Shown: positions 8,891-18,185, counted from the first letter of the stretch. The stretch: DNA of 49,305 bases from Mucilaginibacter sp. (GCF_028288205.1 NZ_JAQBOD010000065.1:1-49305); one strand, 5' to 3'. Numbers and translations: made by a program. The notes: a model not told the origin generated them from the letters alone.

Positions 8891-9937
8891 TTATTTATTG
8901 TATAAGATTTGTACCCCGTCAGTTCCTGATAAAAATTCTTCAGCAATTATACCTTTAATTTGCGGCGCTTTTATGCCGCTTGTTAAAGTAGTTTTGCCCG
9001 TAAAAATACGTGCCTCATCCCATAGCCCGGCTTCAATAAAGGTATTGAGTGTATAGGCGCCGCCCTCAATAATAACCGATTGTATATCCTGCAAATACAG
9101 TTGGTATAAAATATACTGCGGCACAAAACGGTCAAAATCTTCAAGGGCAATGTACTTGTTTTTCCCATCAACATCCATTTTAACAGCGTTAAATACCAAT
9201 GTTTCAACAGATTGATCGAATATGTGTAAACCGGCATCTAATTCTAACCTTCTATCAATAACCACACGCTTTGGTGATCTGCCTGCACCATAGCGAACAT
9301 TTAATTGCGGATTATCAATTTTCACGGTATTCTTCCCTACTAAAACAGCATCTTCCTCACCCCGCCATTGGTGTACCAACTTGCGCGATTCAAGGCTCGT
9401 TATCCAGTGTTGTTTATTATCATCGGGAGCAAAAAAACCATCTGCTGTTTGCGCCCATTTTAAAATAATGTATGGTCGTTGTTTTTGTACGCGGGTAAAA
9501 AACCGGCGGTTAAGCCATTTGCATTCATCTTCTAAAATGCCAACCACTACTTCAATACCCGCAGCTTTTAATTTTTCTATACCCTTACCATCCACCTGAT
9601 CGAACGGGTCGCGGCAGCCAACTACTGCCCTGAGTATGCGATGTTTGATAATCAGATCTGCACAGGGTGGCGTTTTGCCATAATGAGCGCAGGGCTCTAA
9701 TGATACGTAAATGGTGGATTGCCTTAGCAATTCTTCAGCATTATCATAATTCGATAATACCTGGTTAACGGCATTTACTTCGGCATGCGCGCGGCCATAT
9801 TGTTGGTGATGGCCCTCGCCTATTATCTTATCCTCATGCACAATTACAGCGCCCACCATAGGGTTGGGGCTAACACTACCCATACCTAAAGTGGCAAGAT
9901 CAATACAACGCTGCATATATATTTGATGATTGGGCAT
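8891..9937 (-). CDS. ribD: Bifunctional riboflavin deaminase/reductase RibD
   Basis: 348 residues, normal for RibD. The N-terminal deaminase has the zinc site H51-A-E53 (HAEVNAV) and PCAHYGKTPPC (Cys 83 and 92). The C-terminal reductase domain begins near residue 150 with RPYIILKWAQTADGF and includes VIIEGGAYTLNTFIEAGLWDE. It performs two successive steps of riboflavin synthesis, deaminating the pyrimidinone and reducing the ribosyl side chain. No FMN riboswitch is visible in the 128 bp upstream. The EamA gene follows 8 nt downstream. Confidence 0.97.
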   Translation of the reverse strand: MPNHQIYMQRCIDLATLGMGSVSPNPMVGAVIVHEDKIIGEGHHQQYGRAHAEVNAVNQVLSNYDNAEELLRQSTIYVSLEPCAHYGKTPPCADLIIKHRILRAVVGCRDPFDQVDGKGIEKLKAAGIEVVVGILEDECKWLNRRFFTRVQKQRPYIILKWAQTADGFFAPDDNKQHWITSLESRKLVHQWRGEEDAVLVGKNTVKIDNPQLNVRYGAGRSPKRVVIDRRLELDAGLHIFDQSVETLVFNAVKMDVDGKNKYIALEDFDRFVPQYILYQLYLQDIQSVIIEGGAYTLNTFIEAGLWDEARIFTGKTTLTSGIKAPQIKGIIAEEFLSGTDGVQILYNK

Positions 9938-10065
9938 GCTGCAAAAGTAGCTTTTATGGCTGTTAATCTTTATTAATTAGTCAGTCGGATTTTTTCATGT
10001 AATCAAATTTCATACAGAATTAGGGTTTATATTTAGAATATATTATCCATTTATATAAATATCTT

Positions 10066-10878
10066 ATGCTTATACATCAGTTCATTTTGCAATATAGAAA
10101 CCTTTCGCAAGTGCTTTTTTATGCAATGATGATCATTTCGTGCTGGGGAATAGAATGTATTATTTGCGTAACGGCTAAACATCACAAATTATCCCACACA
10201 TTTTTAAATGCCCGGTTTATTTTCACGGCGCTGCCAATACAGTTATTTTTAACGGGTTTGGTATTATTAATTGTGAGTTGGGATCATAACCATCATTGGG
10301 GACTGATTAACTATATACCCAGGCATCAAAACAAATGGGTTTATTATGTTAGTCTTTTTTTTCTGTTAGATCTGGGTGAATATATTTACCATGTTACCAT
10401 GCATAAAATAGACTTTTTATGGAAATTTCATTTAGTACACCATAGTGATTTAATGGTTGATGTTTCTACTACAGTTAGGGAACACCCCGGCGAAACTTGT
10501 GTGCGTGTTTGTTTTTTAATGTTATGGGTATTTTTATTAGGGCCGGCAATTGCCGTTTTAATGTTACGACAGGTTTTTCAAACATTTTTTAATATCCTTG
10601 CTCATACAGAGTTCAGGCTGCCGGAGAAATTAAATAATGTGCTCGGACTATTATTTATCACACCAAATTTGCACCATGTGCACCACCATTACAAATTACC
10701 TTATACTGATTGCAATTATGGCGATGTTTTATCCATTTGGGACCGTTTGTTTGGCACCTATCAGCAATTGCCCCGTCAGGAAACAAGTTTTGGTATTGAC
10801 ACCCATCTTGACCCAACTATTAATGCCAGGTTTATACCTATATTAAAAATACCTTTCGGTAAACTGGAAAGAAAATAG
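10066..10878 (+). CDS. Sterol desaturase / fatty acid hydroxylase superfamily protein
   Basis: 270-residue integral membrane protein of the FA_hydroxylase superfamily. The histidine-rich diiron ligands are visible as HVTMH, HLVHHSD, NILAHTE and HHVHHH, in the order expected for the family. Hydrophobic helices occupy residues 15-100 and 145-170. Members oxidise lipid or carotenoid substrates in the membrane; the specific substrate cannot be told. The outer-membrane-protein gene follows 17 nt downstream, suggesting one transcript. Confidence 0.88.
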   Translation: MLIHQFILQYRNLSQVLFYAMMIISCWGIECIICVTAKHHKLSHTFLNARFIFTALPIQLFLTGLVLLIVSWDHNHHWGLINYIPRHQNKWVYYVSLFFLLDLGEYIYHVTMHKIDFLWKFHLVHHSDLMVDVSTTVREHPGETCVRVCFLMLWVFLLGPAIAVLMLRQVFQTFFNILAHTEFRLPEKLNNVLGLLFITPNLHHVHHHYKLPYTDCNYGDVLSIWDRLFGTYQQLPRQETSFGIDTHLDPTINARFIPILKIPFGKLERK

Positions 10879-10895
10879 GCAATAATTAGCTATAA

Positions 10896-11507
10896 GTGGA
10901 AAAACTGAAGTATTGCTGTTCCATAATAATGTTAACAATCTTTAGCAGCGTATATGCTCAAACCGAAAGCATTACATCCAGATTTTATTTTCCGGGGCTG
11001 CTGGGTATAGATTTTCAAACCAGCCGGGCATCAATAACTTATAAAAAAGGCCTTCTTTTAAATACGGCTATTGAATATCGACCAAATGATGTGACCCCCT
11101 TTTTTTATCGTTTTAATTATGACGGCATCACCAATAAATATAATAGCAATGCTACCAGTTTGCCTACTAATGTAACTGACGGTAGTTTGCACAGAACTTA
11201 TTTAATGGCAGGTACCGGATATAGAAAAAAATATAAAAGCCTTGGATGGTATGTTTTAACTCAGCCCGGATTAAGTATCAGAGGTTTTGATATTGTTAAA
11301 AGTAATGATGCCGGTTATATACTTGAACAATTTACCAGGAAAGATATATCTGTTAAATTTACCGGTGGTTTTGAATATTACCTGGCATCGCATTTTGCAA
11401 TTATTATGGAACCTTCTCACTATCAAAATAGCTTCGTTAACCATAAAGTTTCTTTTAACAACAGTGAAATGGCCATTAGTATTGGTATTACTACTACCCT
11501 ATTTTAA
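10896..11507 (+). CDS. Hypothetical secreted, probable outer-membrane beta-barrel protein
   Basis: 203 residues starting at GTG. The signal peptide has a hydrophobic core and ends in SSVYAQ, the typical Bacteroidota SPI site before Gln. The mature part has alternating aromatic/hydrophobic strands (YKKGLLLNTAIEYRP, YLMAGTGYRKKYKSLGWYV, VSFNNSEMAISIGITTTLF) and ends in Phe, as beta-barrels do. The function is unknown. It probably shares a transcript with the upstream hydroxylase and converges on the HU gene. Confidence 0.7.
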   Translation: MEKLKYCCSIIMLTIFSSVYAQTESITSRFYFPGLLGIDFQTSRASITYKKGLLLNTAIEYRPNDVTPFFYRFNYDGITNKYNSNATSLPTNVTDGSLHRTYLMAGTGYRKKYKSLGWYVLTQPGLSIRGFDIVKSNDAGYILEQFTRKDISVKFTGGFEYYLASHFAIIMEPSHYQNSFVNHKVSFNNSEMAISIGITTTLF

Positions 11508-11533
11508 CAACAGTTAAAACAGTTTCTGTGCCT

Positions 11534-11818
11534 TTAAACTTTAAGCTTTTTCATTTCTTTGTTAAAATCTCTACCGGGCTTAAAAAAGGCTATATTATGT
11601 TCAGGAACAACCATCATTTCGCCTTTTGTTATGTTTTGACCAATTTTTTTAGCACGTTTTTTAGGAATAAATGTACCAAAACCACGAAAATAACAACCTT
11701 CACCATTTGCAACCGTGGTTTTAATTGTAGCAAGTGATTGTTGAAAAACCTCCATCACTGTTTCGGGTTCCAAACCCGTCTTACGCGATACTTCTTTTGT
11801 CAATTCTGCTTTTGTCAT
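11534..11818 (-). CDS. HU/IHF-family DNA-binding protein
   Basis: 94 residues, full length for HU. The N-terminal MTKAELTKEVSRKTGL helices, the dimer core and the arm motif FRGFGTFIPKKRA are present. The C-terminal segment (ITKGEMMVVPEHNIAFFKPG) matches the beta-arm and closing helix region. It bends and compacts DNA as a dimer. It is transcribed alone, convergent with the outer-membrane-protein gene. Confidence 0.95.
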   Translation of the reverse strand: MTKAELTKEVSRKTGLEPETVMEVFQQSLATIKTTVANGEGCYFRGFGTFIPKKRAKKIGQNITKGEMMVVPEHNIAFFKPGRDFNKEMKKLKV

Positions 11819-12013
11819 GTTGTATATCTTTAATTCTTGTTTTCTATCGGGGCATTCTATTAATATTTGGAATGTTGTACGTATTAGTTTTGATTGGGTT
11901 GCGACTTACAATATATTTGTTCATTTTATTCACTCCAAAAAAGGAATATTTTTGGTTAATTTAGCATCTTATCATGCGGCTGTTTGATAAAATGCCAATT
12001 TTACTTTGTTTGC

Positions 12014-12877
12014 ATGAAAACTATTAGAGATGTATTTACCCATTTCAAACATGGCCTTGCCGAGGTGTATGACACTCAGGAAACCGAGGCAATAACACTA
12101 ACAGTATTAACAGAAATACTCAACTCATCCAAAGCAACAATTAAGGCTTTCCCTGAAAAGGAATTAACACTAACCCAACAGGATGAAGCCAATAACATAT
12201 TCACCCAGCTAAAAACCGGTAAACCATTGCAATATGCTTTAGGTTATACAGAATTTTATGGGTTAAAATTTATAGTTAACCCGGCGGTGCTTATCCCGCG
12301 GCCCGAAACGGAGGAGTTGGTGCAATGGGCGATTGACAGTTGGCGATTGACAGTTGGCAGTTGGCAGCAGCCTTATTATATTTTAGATATTGGTACCGGT
12401 AGCGGATGTATCGCTATCAGCTTAAAAAAGAATTTGCCTGATGCAGAAGTTTCGGCAATTGATATTTCGCCGGAGGCATTACAAACAGCAAAGGAAAATG
12501 CCGGCATTAATGAGGTTGATGTTGATTTTATACAAGATGATATTCTGAACTCACAACTCAGAACCCAAAACTTACAACTCGTCATCAGTAACCCACCTTA
12601 TGTTACGCTTACGGATAAACAACAAATGCATACCAACGTAACTGGTTTTGAACCACATACCGCGCTTTTTGTTCCCGAGGATAACCCGCTGCTATTTTAT
12701 AAGGCTATTGCAGATTTTGCGGCAGATAACCTTGTTAAAGGTGGCTTGTTATTTTTGGAGATCAATGAAAGTTTGGGCAAAGAAACTGTGGAGCTTTTAG
12801 AAAATAAAGGATTTACAAATGTGGAGTTGAGGAAGGATATGAGCGGCAGGGATAGGATGATAAGGGCAACCAAATAA
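12014..12877 (+). CDS. prmC: Release factor glutamine methyltransferase
   Basis: SAM-dependent methyltransferase that methylates the GGQ glutamine of RF1/RF2. The helical N-terminal domain is followed by IPRPETEELVQWA, the SAM-binding ILDIGTGSGCIAISL and the catalytic SNPPY. I use the ATG at 12014 (MKTIRDVF); the longer frame from 11984 adds ten non-family residues. The protein then has 287 residues. Two short in-frame repeat insertions fall in non-conserved loops: after ELVQWA (12328-12369) and just before SNPPY (12547-12580). Both keep the frame, so the enzyme is likely functional. Confidence 0.95.
   Translation: MKTIRDVFTHFKHGLAEVYDTQETEAITLTVLTEILNSSKATIKAFPEKELTLTQQDEANNIFTQLKTGKPLQYALGYTEFYGLKFIVNPAVLIPRPETEELVQWAIDSWRLTVGSWQQPYYILDIGTGSGCIAISLKKNLPDAEVSAIDISPEALQTAKENAGINEVDVDFIQDDILNSQLRTQNLQLVISNPPYVTLTDKQQMHTNVTGFEPHTALFVPEDNPLLFYKAIADFAADNLVKGGLLFLEINESLGKETVELLENKGFTNVELRKDMSGRDRMIRATK
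12328..12369 (+). repeat. In-frame micro-repeat inside prmC
   Basis: GGCGATTGACAGTT is repeated twice (12328-12341, 12342-12355), followed by two shortened GGCAGTT/GGCAGCA units. It encodes AIDSWRLTVGSWQQ, a loop between the ELVQWA helix and the SAM-binding strand. The related segment at 12547-12580 (ACTCACAACTCAGAAC type) encodes NSQLRTQNLQL. Confidence 0.8.
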
Positions 12878-12881
12878 AGTT

Positions 12882-12926
12882 CCCCTCTTGAGAGGGGCGC
12901 GTTGAAAGTGCGGCTGCAGGGGTGTG
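12882..12926. repeat. G/C-rich hairpin-containing intergenic repeat
   Basis: CCCCTCTTGAGAGGGG (12882-12897) folds into a tight hairpin directly behind the prmC stop and is followed by GCAGGGGTGTG. A degenerate relative (CACCCCCTCTC, near 22431) lies upstream of the aldo/keto reductase. It may act as the prmC terminator or be a dispersed repeat. Confidence 0.5.
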
Positions 12927-12987
12927 TTTGTCCGCTTTTTCTTATTGTTTAATTAAAATTAATAATAACTTTATCTCAGCCAATTCA

Positions 12988-13194
12988 ATGAAAATAAATT
13001 TCCACGCTTTAGTAGTTCATAATAAGCCTCTTCTGTACATAGGGGCAATTGTGTATTTTACTGCTACTTATTTTTCCACTGCCAAAAACATAAGCAATTT
13101 ATATATATATATTGGTTTGATTTTAGGCACATTGTTGATATTCCTCTCTTTTAGGAAACCCAAAAGCGCTAATTACGCGGATGAAACTGAATGA
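12988..13194 (+). CDS. Hypothetical small membrane protein
   Basis: 68 residues from the ATG at 12988; the frame is open further upstream, but that part runs through repeat sequence. Two hydrophobic helices (PLLYIGAIVYFTATYF and YIYIGLILGTLLIFLSF) are separated by a short loop and followed by a charged tail. The last 26 bp overlap the 3' end of xerD on the opposite strand. No family is recognised; it could be a real small inner-membrane protein. Confidence 0.5.
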   Translation: MKINFHALVVHNKPLLYIGAIVYFTATYFSTAKNISNLYIYIGLILGTLLIFLSFRKPKSANYADETE

Positions 13195-14068
13195 TCGTCC
13201 CTTTCAAATACTCCCTATCCAAATGGGTGTAGATCTCAGTCGTAGTAATACTTTCATGGCCCAGCATTTCCTGTACAGCGCGCAGGTCGGCGCCGCCTTC
13301 TACCAAATGCGTGGCGAATGAATGCCGGAACGTATGCGGACTAATAGTCTTTTTCAACCCCACTAATTCTGCCAGCTGCTTTATCACCATAAAAATATAA
13401 ACCCGGCTTAAACGTGTGCCGCGGCGGTTTAAAAACACATAATCTTCCTCGCCTTTTTTTATCGGGATATGCACGCGCACCTGCTCTATCCAAATCTTTA
13501 AAGCTTTAATGGCCGAGCCGCCAAGGGGTACCAATCGCTCCTTACTGCCCTTACCAAATACTTTAATAAACTCAATATCGAGATAAAGATTAGACAGTTT
13601 AAGCTCTGTTAACTCGGATACACGCAGTCCGCAGCCATATAAAGTTTCCAGTATTGCCTTATTGCGTGCACCTTCTGGCCTGGACAAATCAATGGCATCA
13701 ATCATTTTATTAATATCATCATAACTCAGCGTATCCGGCAGTTTGCGGGTTATTTTGGGCGATTCAAGTAATTCAGATGGGTCGCTTTTTATCATGTCCT
13801 CCATCAGTAAATATTTATAAAAAGCTTTAATGCCTGATAGGATGCGGGCCTGCGAGGATGGGATCATACCCAGCTCATTTACAGCAGTTATAAACTCGCG
13901 AAGATTAGCTAATATAATTTGTTCAGGATTTATTTTCGACGATGGCGTTTCGGCAAACCGATACAGCTTTTCAATATCGCGCGTATAGGCCTCGATGGAA
14001 TTGGCCGAAAGAGATTTTTCCAGTTTTAAATACGCTTGAAATCCTTTTATTGCCGATCGCCAGTCCAA
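13169..14068 (-). CDS. xerD: Tyrosine recombinase XerD
   Basis: 299 residues, the size of XerC/XerD. The N-terminal SAM-like core-binding domain spans residues 1-85. The catalytic domain shows Arg149 in YGCGLRVSEL, the beta-hairpin lysine region GKGSKERLVP, HTFRH (His245, Arg248), LGHE (His271) and the nucleophile Tyr280 in TTEIYTHLD. The C-terminal stretch (LRAVQEMLGH to HPRN) resembles XerD more than XerC. It resolves chromosome dimers at dif together with XerC. There are no mobile-element genes around it, so it is the housekeeping enzyme. It is divergent from aroQ. Confidence 0.92.
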   Translation of the reverse strand: MDWRSAIKGFQAYLKLEKSLSANSIEAYTRDIEKLYRFAETPSSKINPEQIILANLREFITAVNELGMIPSSQARILSGIKAFYKYLLMEDMIKSDPSELLESPKITRKLPDTLSYDDINKMIDAIDLSRPEGARNKAILETLYGCGLRVSELTELKLSNLYLDIEFIKVFGKGSKERLVPLGGSAIKALKIWIEQVRVHIPIKKGEEDYVFLNRRGTRLSRVYIFMVIKQLAELVGLKKTISPHTFRHSFATHLVEGGADLRAVQEMLGHESITTTEIYTHLDREYLKGTIIQFHPRN

Positions 14069-14108
14069 TTGATTTTAGTTTTAATGTTTTATAAGTAAGT
14101 TTGAACTA

Positions 14109-14528
14109 ATGAATATACAAATTATTAATGGCCCAAATTTAAACTTACTGGGCATACGCGAGAAATCAATTTATGGCGATAGCAGCTTCGAAACTTATTT
14201 AACAGAGCTACAGGGCCGTTATCCAAACCTAAACATTACTTACTACCAAAGTAACGTGGAGGGCGAAATTATAAATAAACTGCATGAAGTTGGATTTAGT
14301 TATGAAGGCATTGTATTAAACGCGGGCGCTTACACGCATACCTCTGTTGCTATTGCCGATGCTATTGCGGGTATTAATACACCGGTTGTTGAAGTGCATA
14401 TATCTAACGTTTACAAGCGCGAAGAGTTTAGGCACCACAGTATGCTGGCAAGTAATTGCAAAGGTGTTATTGCAGGTTTTGGATTGGATAGTTATAGATT
14501 AGCTATTGAGAGTTTAATAGTTAAATAA
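14109..14528 (+). CDS. aroQ: Type II 3-dehydroquinate dehydratase
   Basis: 139 residues, normal for the dodecameric type II enzyme of the shikimate pathway. GPNLNLLGIRE starts the fold; the catalytic Tyr22 is in EKSIYG. NAGAYTHTSVAI and the VEVHISNVYKREEFR segment carry the substrate-binding and catalytic His/Arg residues. It dehydrates 3-dehydroquinate to 3-dehydroshikimate in the cytoplasm. It is transcribed divergently from xerD across a 40-bp gap. Confidence 0.97.
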   Translation: MNIQIINGPNLNLLGIREKSIYGDSSFETYLTELQGRYPNLNITYYQSNVEGEIINKLHEVGFSYEGIVLNAGAYTHTSVAIADAIAGINTPVVEVHISNVYKREEFRHHSMLASNCKGVIAGFGLDSYRLAIESLIVK

Positions 14529-14537
14529 AACATATTA

Positions 14538-14620
14538 CTGAACCATGATTTTTAGGATTTAAAGATTATAGGATTATTTAAAATCAAGGCAAACTTTAAA
14601 TCTTAAAAATCAAGGTTCAG
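14538..14620. repeat. Imperfect palindromic repeat (CTGAACC ends)
   Basis: Two 27-bp arms (14538-14564 and 14594-14620) begin and end with CTGAACC/GGTTCAG and are inverted copies with two mismatches, separated by 29 bp. It lies between aroQ and the mscS-like gene, ending 20 bp before the ATG. Its size and structure fit a dispersed palindromic element; it could also form a terminator for aroQ. Confidence 0.7.
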
Positions 14621-14640
14621 ACAGAATAGAAATCTCCTAT

Positions 14641-17133
14641 ATGCAAAGAGTATTAAAATTTACGGTATTAATTCTAATAATACTTATAGCGTCTTTGCAC
14701 GATGGCTTGGCTCAGAATAAAAGCCATGGGTCCGGGTCTTTAAGCAAAAATCAAAGAAAGGCAATGTATACCCGCGATTCATTATTGCGAAGCTTTAATA
14801 AGTCTGACACCTCTATAAATAACCTGCTGCAACGGCTTGCTCAATATAACATCACATTTAACCAGGTAAATAACAACCTGTCGGAAGGATTAGATACTGC
14901 TGATATAAGCCAGCAATTACCTTCTACGGTAAAAAGGATAAATAAAATAAAAAACCAGGCCGAAACTCATAAATCAAGCACCTTAAGATACCTGTTTGTT
15001 TTAAGGGATAATTTAGATCATATACAAAGTAAACTGGAGGGCTGGCAGGCAGACCTGGATGCGGTTAATAGCAAATTGATTCAAAATCAATCTGATCTCA
15101 TCAAGTTTTCAAGTGATTCATTACTATTAAAAACGGTCCCGTCTGACAGCTTGTTACGCAACACCTTTTTTGCACAACGAAAAGCTACCAGCAGACTATG
15201 GCATAAAACAGACTCGGCCAACCGTAGTAACTTATTTAAAGTTAACCTATTACAAAACAGGGTAGCCATTGCCTATTCTGGCATATTGGATGAGACAGAT
15301 CAGATCGATTCAAAAGTTGTAAAGTTTGCTGCAAGGGCCGTTAATGGCGAGTTTGGCTATATATGGGCTATTGATCCGCAGTATAATGATTTTAAATCGG
15401 CTGTTAATGGTACTGTTAATTTAAATAATATACAACTTTACTATTTCCTTAAAAAAGAAACCGCGACACATTTTATAAGTTTATTATTCCTGGTTGTAGT
15501 TTTTAGCTGGATAATATACATCCGCAAAAAAACAAAACGCGATAGTGAAAATATCCAACTAATAGCCGACAAAGCAAATTATATTTACAACTACCCTATT
15601 ATATCATCATTGCTGGTAGGCACTGCAATCATCCCTTATTTTTATGACCATCCGCCGGTAATTTTTCTGGAATGTTTTTTTATAACATCACTTATACTGG
15701 TATTAATATTAGTTAAAAAAACATTTCATCCAACCTTGTTTAATGCATTGCACCAATTGTTTTATGTTACAATAGGTTACAGTTTAAGTAATTTATTAAT
15801 ACAGATCACAAATATTGACAGGTTTAGCATTTTACTTTTAAGTACCGCGTCTGTTATAATTGCTTTACTGTTTAATAAAAAAGTAAATGAAGCGCCCGGG
15901 AATTATCCCAGGAATACTGGTTTTGTGTTAAAAATATTTATTGGGCTTCAACTTTTATCTTTAGTATGCGATATATCTGGCAGGTTTAGTTTAGCTAAAA
16001 TAATAGGTACAACCGCTGTTTATAATTTATGGTTATTAATAAGCCTGCATTTTGTAATAGAAATAATAACCCAGGGGTTGTTTCTGCAATTTCAAACTAA
16101 AAAGAATACCGATAGTATTGTCAGTTGGATTGATATTACGCTTCTGCAAGAAAAAACAAGAAAAGTATTAAACGTGCTTGCCGCCGGGCTTTGGCTATTT
16201 TTCCTATTCCAGAACTTAAACATAGATGATTCTGCAATGGATTATGTGAGCGATATTTTAACTCAGCCGCACACAGTTGGTAATTCAACCTTTATATTTA
16301 AAGACTTTATTACTTTCATTGCGGTAATATGGCTATCGTCAGTAATATCAAAAATAGTAAGCTATTTTTATGATATTGCTATTCAGCGTGCTTCTGATAT
16401 CGACGCGTTAAAAAAGAAGAACCGCACCTCGACCCTTTTAATAAGGATAGGAGTATTAATACTGGGCTTTTTCCTTGCTGTATTCGCTTCAAATTTTTCG
16501 CTGGATAAATTAACCATTATTATTAGCGCGTTTGGTATTGGTATTGGTTTTGGCCTGCAAAACATTGTAAACAACCTGGTATCGGGCTTAATACTGGCCT
16601 TTGAAAAACCAATCCAAATTGGCGATATTATTGAAGTGGATAACCGAGCAGGCACTATAAAAGAGATAGGGATACGCTCAAGCAAATTGGCCACCAGCGA
16701 TGGTGCCGAAGTTATTATACCTAACGGCGATCTGATATCGCACCATGTAGTTAATTGGACGCTAAGCAACAATAACCGCCGTGTTGAACTGATAGTTAGT
16801 GTTAAGTACGGCTCTGATATTGCAAAAGTTAAAGGTTTATTAATTGACTTGCTGAACGCACGCCAGGATATTATGACCAACCCCGAACCTTTGGTTTTTT
16901 TGCATAATTTAAATGGAAGTTCGGTTGATTTTCAGATTTTGTTTTGGGCTGCTGATATAAACCATTGGTTAGCGTTAAAGAACCATGTATTGAGCGATAT
17001 TTTTACAATATTTGACAAAGAAGGCATTGAGATGTCTTCCCCACAGCAGGATTTGAATTTGAAGTTACCTGAAGGGAAAACAATAAATATTGATGATATA
17101 GATTCAACTAATAATCCCCCGAAAAAAACTTAA
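14641..17133 (+). CDS. Large MscS-family mechanosensitive channel
   Basis: 830 residues with an N-terminal signal peptide (ending HDGLAQ) and a periplasmic, helix-rich region to about residue 270. About ten membrane helices follow. The MscS core is at residues 600-800: the pore helix AFGIGIGFGLQNIVNNLVSG, the beta domain GDIIEVDNRAGTIKEIGIRS and IPNGDLISHHVVNW. It is thus of the long MscK/YbiO-like architecture. Such channels open under membrane tension and release solutes during osmotic downshock. It is a single-gene unit; the GT2 gene converges on it with a 14-bp gap. Confidence 0.92.
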   Translation: MQRVLKFTVLILIILIASLHDGLAQNKSHGSGSLSKNQRKAMYTRDSLLRSFNKSDTSINNLLQRLAQYNITFNQVNNNLSEGLDTADISQQLPSTVKRINKIKNQAETHKSSTLRYLFVLRDNLDHIQSKLEGWQADLDAVNSKLIQNQSDLIKFSSDSLLLKTVPSDSLLRNTFFAQRKATSRLWHKTDSANRSNLFKVNLLQNRVAIAYSGILDETDQIDSKVVKFAARAVNGEFGYIWAIDPQYNDFKSAVNGTVNLNNIQLYYFLKKETATHFISLLFLVVVFSWIIYIRKKTKRDSENIQLIADKANYIYNYPIISSLLVGTAIIPYFYDHPPVIFLECFFITSLILVLILVKKTFHPTLFNALHQLFYVTIGYSLSNLLIQITNIDRFSILLLSTASVIIALLFNKKVNEAPGNYPRNTGFVLKIFIGLQLLSLVCDISGRFSLAKIIGTTAVYNLWLLISLHFVIEIITQGLFLQFQTKKNTDSIVSWIDITLLQEKTRKVLNVLAAGLWLFFLFQNLNIDDSAMDYVSDILTQPHTVGNSTFIFKDFITFIAVIWLSSVISKIVSYFYDIAIQRASDIDALKKKNRTSTLLIRIGVLILGFFLAVFASNFSLDKLTIIISAFGIGIGFGLQNIVNNLVSGLILAFEKPIQIGDIIEVDNRAGTIKEIGIRSSKLATSDGAEVIIPNGDLISHHVVNWTLSNNNRRVELIVSVKYGSDIAKVKGLLIDLLNARQDIMTNPEPLVFLHNLNGSSVDFQILFWAADINHWLALKNHVLSDIFTIFDKEGIEMSSPQQDLNLKLPEGKTINIDDIDSTNNPPKKT

Positions 17134-17147
17134 TTTATTTGTTGTTT

Positions 17148-18185
17148 TTAATAAAACCGTTCCCGGTCAAGGCCTGTAAAAGTTGTATGTTTTTTTATAA
17201 AGAAATCCCAGATAATACAGCCATGGTACATGCCTGTTAGTTTGGAGTTATAAACCTGTGGGCCTCTGCGTGCAGGGTCGCCTTTTTCAAAAATGTGACG
17301 TGCATAATATTGATGCGCGCGGCTTACGGCCCAGGCGTCCCTGCGTTTACCCTCGGTTAAAAACCGCAGCATGGCCATAAAGTCTAAAACAAAACGGGCA
17401 CTTATTACAATTACTGATTTCCAGAACGGCAGGTTCTTTTTAACCAACAACAAGTTGTTCCTGAAGTTGAGGTAAGTTTTAAACGGGTTCTCAGTATTAA
17501 GTGTACCGCCGCCTAAATGAAATATCTCTGATTGCGCGCAATACATTATTTTGTAGCCTTTGTTTTTTAACCGCCAGCATAGGTCTATCTCTTCCATGTG
17601 GGCAAAGAAACGATCATCAAACCCGCCCATTTCGTCCCAGTATTTCTTTTTAATAAACATAGAAGCACCCGAGGCCCAGAATATCTCGCCTGATTGTTCG
17701 TATTGTCCCTTGTCCTGCTCTACCTCATAAACTATCCGTCCGCGGCAAAAAGGATAGCCAAAACTATCAATAAAACCACCTGCGGCACCTGCATGTTCAA
17801 AGCTGTCTTTTTGATTATAGGCTTTTATTTTAGGCGCGGCTACGGCAATAAGCGGGTCGCTTTCCATTAAGGTAATTACCGGTTCTATCCAACCCGGCGG
17901 AACTTCAACGTCTGAATTTAACAGGATATAATAATCTGCTTCCACCTGTGCCAACACACGGTTATAGCCGCCGGTAAAGCCATAATTACTGTCATTCTTA
18001 ATAATTTTTATAGATGGATAGTTGCTTTGAATAAACTCGACCGAGCCATCTGTAGATGCATTATCACCTACAACAATATCCAGGTTTGGCCAGGTAGAAG
18101 CTAATACCGATGGGAGGAACCGGCACAAATGCTTTACGCCGTTCCAGTTTAATATTACAATAGCAACTTTAGGTGGATTATTCAT
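17148..18185 (-). CDS. Family 2 glycosyltransferase (rhamnosyltransferase-like)
   Basis: 345 residues with a GT-A fold. Seen are VAIVILNWNG at the N-terminus, VGDNASTDGSVEF (nucleotide binding), the acceptor-metal region LLNSDVEVPPGW, and the substrate-side FFAHMEEIDLCWRLK. It transfers a sugar from a nucleotide donor, probably to a surface polysaccharide or lipid; donor and acceptor are unknown. Its ATG overlaps the stop of the upstream acyltransferase gene (TAATG), so the two are translationally coupled. Confidence 0.93.
   Translation of the reverse strand: MNNPPKVAIVILNWNGVKHLCRFLPSVLASTWPNLDIVVGDNASTDGSVEFIQSNYPSIKIIKNDSNYGFTGGYNRVLAQVEADYYILLNSDVEVPPGWIEPVITLMESDPLIAVAAPKIKAYNQKDSFEHAGAAGGFIDSFGYPFCRGRIVYEVEQDKGQYEQSGEIFWASGASMFIKKKYWDEMGGFDDRFFAHMEEIDLCWRLKNKGYKIMYCAQSEIFHLGGGTLNTENPFKTYLNFRNNLLLVKKNLPFWKSVIVISARFVLDFMAMLRFLTEGKRRDAWAVSRAHQYYARHIFEKGDPARRGPQVYNSKLTGMYHGCIIWDFFIKKHTTFTGLDRERFY

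Noticed and set aside
13169..14068. XerD-like recombinase as the integrase of a mobile element
   Set aside because: It has the full housekeeping XerD form and lies between aroQ and prmC with no att duplication, tRNA or cargo genes.
16383..16880. Minus-strand 165-codon frame inside the mscS-like gene
   Set aside because: It overlaps the most conserved part of the MscS domain on the other strand, so it is a shadow.
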